A stretch of 64,000 nt of DNA from Streptomyces sp. NBC_01296. Its GTDB lineage: Bacteria; Actinomycetota; Actinomycetes; Streptomycetales; Streptomycetaceae. Where the stretch lies: positions 4,898,001-4,962,000 of the forward strand of contig NZ_CP130720.1 of NCBI RefSeq assembly GCF_035984415.1. Direction: 5' to 3'. Position 1 is the first letter of the stretch. Every line of letters starts with the position of its first letter. The notes under the pieces were generated by a model. The model was not told the DNA's origin and made no database searches. It saw only the letters and a list, made by a program, of their open reading frames with translations. The position numbers and the translations under genes were made by a program. Shown in pieces: positions 60,129 to 64,000 of this stretch.

Positions 60129-61463
60129 GTGAGTGCTTCCGGACGGAGTGAGACCACCGACGATCTGCTCGCAGCGCTGTTGGACGGGATGGACGCGGCG
60201 TTGTGCGCGTTCGACGCCGACGGCGTGATCACGCACTGGAACCGCGAGGCCGAGCGGATCCTCGGCTGGACCGCCGCCGAGGCGGTCGGGCGCAAGGGGT
60301 TCGCCGGGTGGGCCGTGCGTGCCGCCGATGCGCAGGACGTCGAGGAGCGGCTCATGGCCGCCCAGGACGTGCCCGGTCGGCAGGTGCACGAGTTCGCGCT
60401 GCTGACCAAGGAGGGCGGGCGGGTGCTTGTGCGGACCCAGTCCGCCGGGGTGCCCGGGGCGGACGGGAAGCCCGCCGGCGTGTACTGCGCCTTCAGTGAG
60501 GTACACGCGCAGATCGACCTGGAGCGGTCCATCGCGCTCAGCGAGGCGCTGATGGACGACGCCTCGTGGGGTGTCGTCCTCGTCGATGTGGATCTGCGGC
60601 CCGCCGTGGTCAACGCGCACGCCGCCCGCGCCTTCGGATCGGGGCGCACCGCGCTGCTCGGCCGGCCGCTGGGGGAGCTGCTGGTCCAGGGCGTCGAGGA
60701 GCTGGAGGGAGCGCTCCAGCACGTGCTCGCCGACGGGTCCCCGCCCGCGCCCGTGGAGCTGTGGGTGTCCGTCCGCACGCCGGAGGGGGTGCGGCGGCGG
60801 TGCTGGCGGTCCGGGTTCCTGCGGCTGGGGTCCCCGCTGGCGGAGGAGCCGGTGCCGCTCGGGGTCGGCTGGCTGTTCCAGGACATCACCGAGGCCCGGC
60901 AGGCCTCGCTGGACACGGCGCAGCTGCGGTTCCGCGCCGGCCAGCTGCACCGCTCGGGCCGGGCGGCCGCCGAGTGCGAGGACCCGGCCGAGGCCGCCGC
61001 CGTACGGCTGGACTTCGCCCTCGCCGGCTTCGCGGAGCACGCGCTGCTCGACGTACTGGAGCAGTCGGCCGACCCGGACCGGCAGCGCCTGGTACGGGTG
61101 GCCGCCTCGCCGCCGCTGCTGCCCGGGGCGGGGGCGAGCCAAGCGCGGTACGAGCCCGGGCATCCGGCGCTGCAGGCGCTCGACCGGATCGGCTCGGTGC
61201 GCACCAGCGCCCCGCGGGGGGAGGCGGGCGCGGGCTGGGCGCGGGACCGGCAGTGGCCGGAGGATGCGGCGCACGTGCTGTGCACGGTGCTGCGCAGCCG
61301 CGGGCGGACCCTGGGGGCGCTGACCTTCGTACGGGGCGCTTCGCGGGCCGCCTTCGAACAGGCGGACGCGGCGTACGCGGAGGAGGTGGCGGCCCGGGTC
61401 GCGGCCGATCTCGACCTGGCCGCCTGCCCCCGCACCCCCGGCGAGGGATTACCCCGGCAATAG
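60129..61463 (+). CDS. PAS-domain sensor protein with GAF-like C-terminus
   Basis: This encodes a 444-residue cytoplasmic sensor. PAS 1 (about 12-125) is LLDGMDAALCAFDADGVITHWNREAERILGWTAAEAVGRKGF. PAS 2 (about 145-270) has SWGVVLVDVDLRPAVVNAHAARAF and ends in GVGWLFQDITEARQ. A GAF-like segment (about 290-440) follows (LDVLEQSADPDRQRLVRVAASPP, LGALTFVRGASRAAFEQADAAYAEEVAARVAADLDLA). No PP2C, kinase or HTH output domain is present, unlike the usual PAS-GAF-SpoIIE proteins. A TTA codon sits five codons from the end. The GTG at 60129 has CAGGGGG upstream. Confidence 0.85.
   Translation: MSASGRSETTDDLLAALLDGMDAALCAFDADGVITHWNREAERILGWTAAEAVGRKGFAGWAVRAADAQDVEERLMAAQDVPGRQVHEFALLTKEGGRVLVRTQSAGVPGADGKPAGVYCAFSEVHAQIDLERSIALSEALMDDASWGVVLVDVDLRPAVVNAHAARAFGSGRTALLGRPLGELLVQGVEELEGALQHVLADGSPPAPVELWVSVRTPEGVRRRCWRSGFLRLGSPLAEEPVPLGVGWLFQDITEARQASLDTAQLRFRAGQLHRSGRAAAECEDPAEAAAVRLDFALAGFAEHALLDVLEQSADPDRQRLVRVAASPPLLPGAGASQARYEPGHPALQALDRIGSVRTSAPRGEAGAGWARDRQWPEDAAHVLCTVLRSRGRTLGALTFVRGASRAAFEQADAAYAEEVAARVAADLDLAACPRTPGEGLPRQ
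61449..61451 (+). other. TTA codon in the PAS gene
   Basis: Codon 441 (Leu of GLPRQ) is TTA, read in Streptomyces by the developmentally controlled bldA tRNA. Confidence 0.7.
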
Positions 61464-61474
61464 CCCGCCGCCGC

Positions 61475-62230
61475 TCAGTGGCGGAAGAAGATCCGGTCGC
61501 CGTACTCCTGGAGGACGCGGCCGTTCCATTCGTGGCCGCCGTCGACGTTGCCCGAGCGCAGCAGCGGGGGCTCCATGCCGCGCGCGGCGAGCTCGCCCGC
61601 GGCCGCCGCCATCACGGCCTGCATGATCGCGCTGGTCACGACGGTGGAGGCGGGCGCGAAGGGCGCGTCGATGCCGTCGAGGCTCAGCTCGGCGTCGCCG
61701 ACCGCGATCTTGCTGTCGAGGACGATGTCGCAGTGGTCCTTGAGGAACGTGCCCGAGGCGTGCCGCGACTTGGTCTCCGTCGCGTACGCCACGGAGGTCA
61801 CGCAGATGACCTTCAGGCCGATGGCGCGGGCGTTCATGGCCATCTCGACCGGCAGGGCGTTGCGCCCGGAGAGGGAGATGATCACGAGGACGTCGCCGTC
61901 GGCGGCCGGGCTGCTGTCGAGGACGGCGCCGGCGAGGCCGTCGACCCGCTCCAGGGCGCTGCCGAGGGTGGCCGGCATGACGTCGATGCCGACGGTGCCG
62001 GGGACGGCGAGGAAGTTCATCAGGGCGAGTCCGCCGGCCCGGTAGACCACGTCCTGGGCGGGGAGGGAGGAGTGGCCGGCGCCGAAGACGAAGAGCCGGT
62101 TCCCGGCGGCGACGGCGTCGGCGACGGCGGCTCCGGCCTCGGCGATGTGCGCGGCCTCCTCGTCGCGGACCCGCTGCAGGAGTCCGATCGCGGCGTCGAG
62201 GAACTGACCGGCCAGCTTGCTCTCGCTCAT
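61475..62230 (-). CDS. nagS: SIS domain protein (NagS/UPF0309-like, amino-sugar phosphate)
   Basis: This encodes a 251-residue sugar-phosphate-binding protein. Typical SIS elements are VAAGNRLFVFGAGHSSLPAQDVVYRAGGL (phosphate loop), VLVIISLSGRNALPVEMAMNARAIGLKVICVTSV and the C-terminal helix with VVTSAIMQAVMAAAA. The orthologue next to dmdR1 in S. coelicolor is, as I recall, NagS, reported to dehydrate GlcNAc-6-phosphate; the assignment rests on synteny and fold. A DasR-like site lies between its -35 and -10 boxes. GGAAGGG precedes the ATG. It is divergent from dmdR1. Confidence 0.8.
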   Translation of the reverse strand: MSESKLAGQFLDAAIGLLQRVRDEEAAHIAEAGAAVADAVAAGNRLFVFGAGHSSLPAQDVVYRAGGLALMNFLAVPGTVGIDVMPATLGSALERVDGLAGAVLDSSPAADGDVLVIISLSGRNALPVEMAMNARAIGLKVICVTSVAYATETKSRHASGTFLKDHCDIVLDSKIAVGDAELSLDGIDAPFAPASTVVTSAIMQAVMAAAAGELAARGMEPPLLRSGNVDGGHEWNGRVLQEYGDRIFFRH

Positions 62231-62277
62231 ACGCCGATGGCCCTTCCAGATGTGGGGTTCGTCCGTGTCCGCCGCTC

Positions 62278-62307
62278 ACCGTGCGGTCTGGACCAAGGGC
62301 GTGTCAA
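62278..62307 (-). promoter_or_regulatory. nagS promoter with a DasR-type (dre-like) site in the spacer
   Basis: On the minus strand TTGACA (62307-62302) and CACGGT (62283-62278) are spaced by 18 bp. The spacer contains TGGTCCAGACCG (62295-62284), a 10/12 match to the dre core TGGTCTAGACCA. Confidence 0.6.
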
Positions 62308-62420
62308 TACGAACGTCAATGGACGTCCCGGGCGGGGCTTGACGTCAGGCACGGGACGGTTGTCCGCGGGATGCGTCAGAATTGGGGGCAGGGCCAGCGC
62401 ACGATATCCGAGGGGCACGA

Positions 62421-63113
62421 ATGTCCGGACTGATCGATACCACGGAGATGTATCTCCGCACCATCCTCGAGCTGGAAGAGGAAGGCGTGGTCCCCATGCG
62501 CGCCCGTATCGCCGAGCGGCTCGACCAGAGCGGCCCGACGGTGAGCCAGACGGTGGCGCGCATGGAGCGGGACGGCCTGGTGGCCGTGGCGAGCGACCGT
62601 CACCTGGAGCTGACGGAGGAGGGCCGGCGGCTGGCGACGCGCGTGATGCGCAAGCACCGGCTCGCGGAATGCCTGCTCGTCGACGTCATCGGCCTGGAGT
62701 GGGAGCAGGTGCACGCCGAGGCCTGCCGCTGGGAGCACGTGATGAGCGAAGCGGTGGAGCGGCGGGTGCTGGAGCTGCTGCGCCACCCGACCGAGTCGCC
62801 GTACGGGAACCCCATCCCGGGGCTGGAGGAGCTGGGCGAGAAGGCCGAGGCGGACCCGTTCCTGGAGGACGGCATGGTCAGCCTGTCGGAGCTGGACCCG
62901 GGTGCGGACGGCAAGACCGTGGTCGTGCGCCGGATCGGGGAGCCGATCCAGACGGACGCCCAGCTGATGTACACGCTGCGGCGGGCGGGCGTGCAGCCCG
63001 GCTCGGTGGTCAGCGTGACCGAGTCGCCGGGCGGTGTGCTGGTCGGCAGCGGCGGAGAGGCCGCAGAACTGGACGCGGAGATCGCCTCGCACGTGTTCGT
63101 GGCCAAGCGCTGA
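62421..63113 (+). CDS. dmdR1: iron-dependent repressor, DtxR family (DmdR1/DesR type)
   Basis: This encodes a 230-residue Fe2+-activated repressor. The DNA-binding domain is LIDTTEMYLRTILELEEEGVVPMRARIAERLDQSGPTVSQTVARMERDGLV. Metal site residues of the DtxR type are seen in KHRLAECLLVDVIGLEWEQVHAEACRWEHVMSE (Cys/His/Glu ligands). An SH3-like C-terminal domain follows (about 150-230). It should repress siderophore and iron-uptake genes when iron is plentiful. GAGGGGC precedes the ATG. A long antisense frame exists over it, as at the S. coelicolor dmdR1/adm locus. Confidence 0.95.
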   Translation: MSGLIDTTEMYLRTILELEEEGVVPMRARIAERLDQSGPTVSQTVARMERDGLVAVASDRHLELTEEGRRLATRVMRKHRLAECLLVDVIGLEWEQVHAEACRWEHVMSEAVERRVLELLRHPTESPYGNPIPGLEELGEKAEADPFLEDGMVSLSELDPGADGKTVVVRRIGEPIQTDAQLMYTLRRAGVQPGSVVSVTESPGGVLVGSGGEAAELDAEIASHVFVAKR

Positions 63114-63150
63114 CCGGACGCACGCGGCGTTCGGGGGTGGTGGAAGTGGG

Positions 63151-63186
63151 CGGTCCCGGCGCCTTGCGGCGCCGGGACCGGTCCTC
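63151..63186 (+). terminator. intrinsic terminator of dmdR1
   Basis: A perfect 13-bp stem (63151-63163 with 63168-63180), a TTGC loop and a C/T-rich tract lie downstream of dmdR1. Confidence 0.88.
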
Positions 63187-63346
63187 CCCTTTGTTGACCT
63201 GGAGCCCCGAGCTCTCAAGGTCATCCCCTCGGACCGTCTTCCCCGAGCGGCCCGCCTCCCTGCTGAAAGGATCTCCATCGGCAGCGGCGGCCAATCCTTG
63301 AGCAAGGTCACTCGAAAGAGCGGTGTTGAAGGCGAGAACCCCGTTT

Positions 63347-63366
63347 TCGAATACGGGTTCGATAGT
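63347..63366 (+). promoter_or_regulatory. LexA-like box overlapping a leaderless promoter
   Basis: TCGAATACGGGTTCGA (63347-63362) differs at one base from the actinobacterial SOS box TCGAAC-N4-GTTCGA. It abuts the -10-like GATAGT (63361-63366), 6 nt before the GTG at 63373. Confidence 0.45.
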
Positions 63367-63372
63367 CTGGCC

Positions 63373-64000
63373 GTGAGCGAAGGGGGTGCATCTGCCGTGG
63401 TACAGCGCATCGATGTGACAGGGGCCGACGGTGTGCGCCTGGCCGCCTGGGAGTTCCGAGAGTCCGCCGCCACCGCGCCCCCGGATCCCCACGCGCCCCG
63501 GGTGCTGTTACTCCACGGCCTGATGGGCCGCGCCTTCCACTGGGCGGGCACCGCCCGCTGGCTCGCCCGGAACCGCCGCGTCGTGGCCCTCGACCAGCGC
63601 GGCCACGGCCAGAGCGACCGCCCCTCGGCCGGCCCGGGCGCCTCGACCCGCCTGGGGCGCGACGCGTTCGTGGCCGACGCCGAAACCGTCATCGAGCAGC
63701 TCGGCCTGGGGCCCGTGACCCTGATCGGCCACTCCATGGGCGCCCTCACCGGCTGGCAGCTGGCGGCCCGCCGCCCCGACCTGGTCGAGGCCCTGGTCAT
63801 CTGCGACATGCGCGCCTCCGCCCTCGGCGAGGCCTCCCAGCAGGAATGGGAGGAGTGGTTCCACCGCTGGCCCCTCCCCTTCCCCACCCAGGACGCCGCC
63901 CGCCGCTGGTTCGGCCAGGACGACCCCCGGGTGGAACGCCCCGACCCCGGCCGCGGCGCCTTCTTCGCCGAGGTGATGCACCAGGCTCCGGACGGCTGGC
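63373..64000 (+). CDS. alpha/beta hydrolase, 3' end beyond the window
   Basis: At least 209 residues are encoded; the frame is open at 64000, so the gene is cut by the window edge. The oxyanion strand is VLLLHGLMGRAFHW, then VVALDQRGHGQSDRPS, and the nucleophile elbow is LIGHSMGALTGWQ (GHSMG). The strand with ADLVEALVICDM-like PDLVEALVICDMRA follows. It could be an esterase, a haloperoxidase-like enzyme or a lactonase. The GTG at 63373 is chosen from its leaderless spacing; a GTG at 63397 has AGGGGG upstream. Codon 46 is TTA, which suggests bldA dependence. Confidence 0.85.
   Translation, partial: MSEGGASAVVQRIDVTGADGVRLAAWEFRESAATAPPDPHAPRVLLLHGLMGRAFHWAGTARWLARNRRVVALDQRGHGQSDRPSAGPGASTRLGRDAFVADAETVIEQLGLGPVTLIGHSMGALTGWQLAARRPDLVEALVICDMRASALGEASQQEWEEWFHRWPLPFPTQDAARRWFGQDDPRVERPDPGRGAFFAEVMHQAPDGW
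63508..63510 (+). other. TTA codon in the alpha/beta hydrolase gene
   Basis: Codon 46 (middle Leu of VLLLHG) is TTA, in frame with both possible starts. Confidence 0.75.

Noticed and set aside
63194..63223. MerR-like inverted repeat (TTGACCTGGAGC...AAGGTCA) after dmdR1
   Set aside because: Arms are imperfect and no -10 box or start codon lies at the right distance.

Overview
The window is a stretch of chromosome from a high-GC actinomycete, almost certainly a Streptomyces. Third codon positions are nearly all G or C, GTG starts are common, and TTA leucine codons are almost absent. Genus-typical genes are present (menaquinone futalosine-pathway genes, a DmdR1-type iron repressor, a LAXTG sortase substrate, DUF3027, DUF2530 and DUF2771 genes). 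About fifteen genes carry the TANNNT box 6-7 nt before the start codon that marks leaderless mRNAs in this genus. I see no rRNA, tRNA, CRISPR array, insertion sequence or prophage.

Layout. 0-13 kb: a shortened GT87-like membrane protein, the XPB-type DNA repair helicase, a STAND/TPR ATPase divergent from a GNAT acetyltransferase, a LAXTG cell-wall protein, DUF4291, a large helicase-associated protein, a HAAS-like membrane protein and a HAD phosphatase. 13-25 kb: a cold-shock protein, mqnD-mqnB, a DUF2771 lipoprotein, an MFS protein, DUF3027, an NfeD-like/flotillin pair, ThpR, an aldo/keto reductase behind a MerR-type operator, a Uma2 protein, an SGNH hydrolase and a secreted propeller-like protein. 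25-33 kb: a MarR-MFS operon, a solo ribbon-helix-helix protein, an NCS2 purine permease, DUF2530, a CtpE-like P-type ATPase and a DHA2 MFS pump. 33-38.5 kb: on one strand, a sacsin/HSP90-type ATPase, an EACC1 protein and a membrane-anchored caspase-like protease, which is the best candidate here for a conflict or programmed-death system. 38.7-48.5 kb: serC, a GlcD/GlcF-like fusion oxidoreductase, an EamA exporter, DUF1801, a damaged GntR regulator, a WYL regulator with its divergent target, and a CocE hydrolase. 48.8-57.7 kb: a tightly coupled acyl-CoA operon (DinB-like protein, AtuA, carboxylase beta and alpha subunits, acyl-CoA dehydrogenase, enoyl-CoA hydratase, TetR). 57.7-64 kb: citrate synthase, pdxH, an apparently undescribed small transcription unit on the minus strand, a PAS sensor, a NagS-like SIS protein with a DasR-type site, dmdR1, and an alpha/beta hydrolase cut by the window end.

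The most unusual signals are these. (1) A compact minus-strand unit at about 59.77-60.02 kb has a near-consensus promoter, a perfect Shine-Dalgarno, a 12-codon ORF and a strongly structured, terminator-like 3' end. (2) The EACC1-caspase pair is present, and its caspase carries an EF-hand-like loop and four membrane helices. (3) A copy of the 3' end of the P-type ATPase gene flanks the DHA2 pump and supplies the caspase C-terminus. (4) A G-rich repeat has expanded inside the coding sequences of two unrelated enzymes. (5) Short tandem repeats duplicate stop codons.
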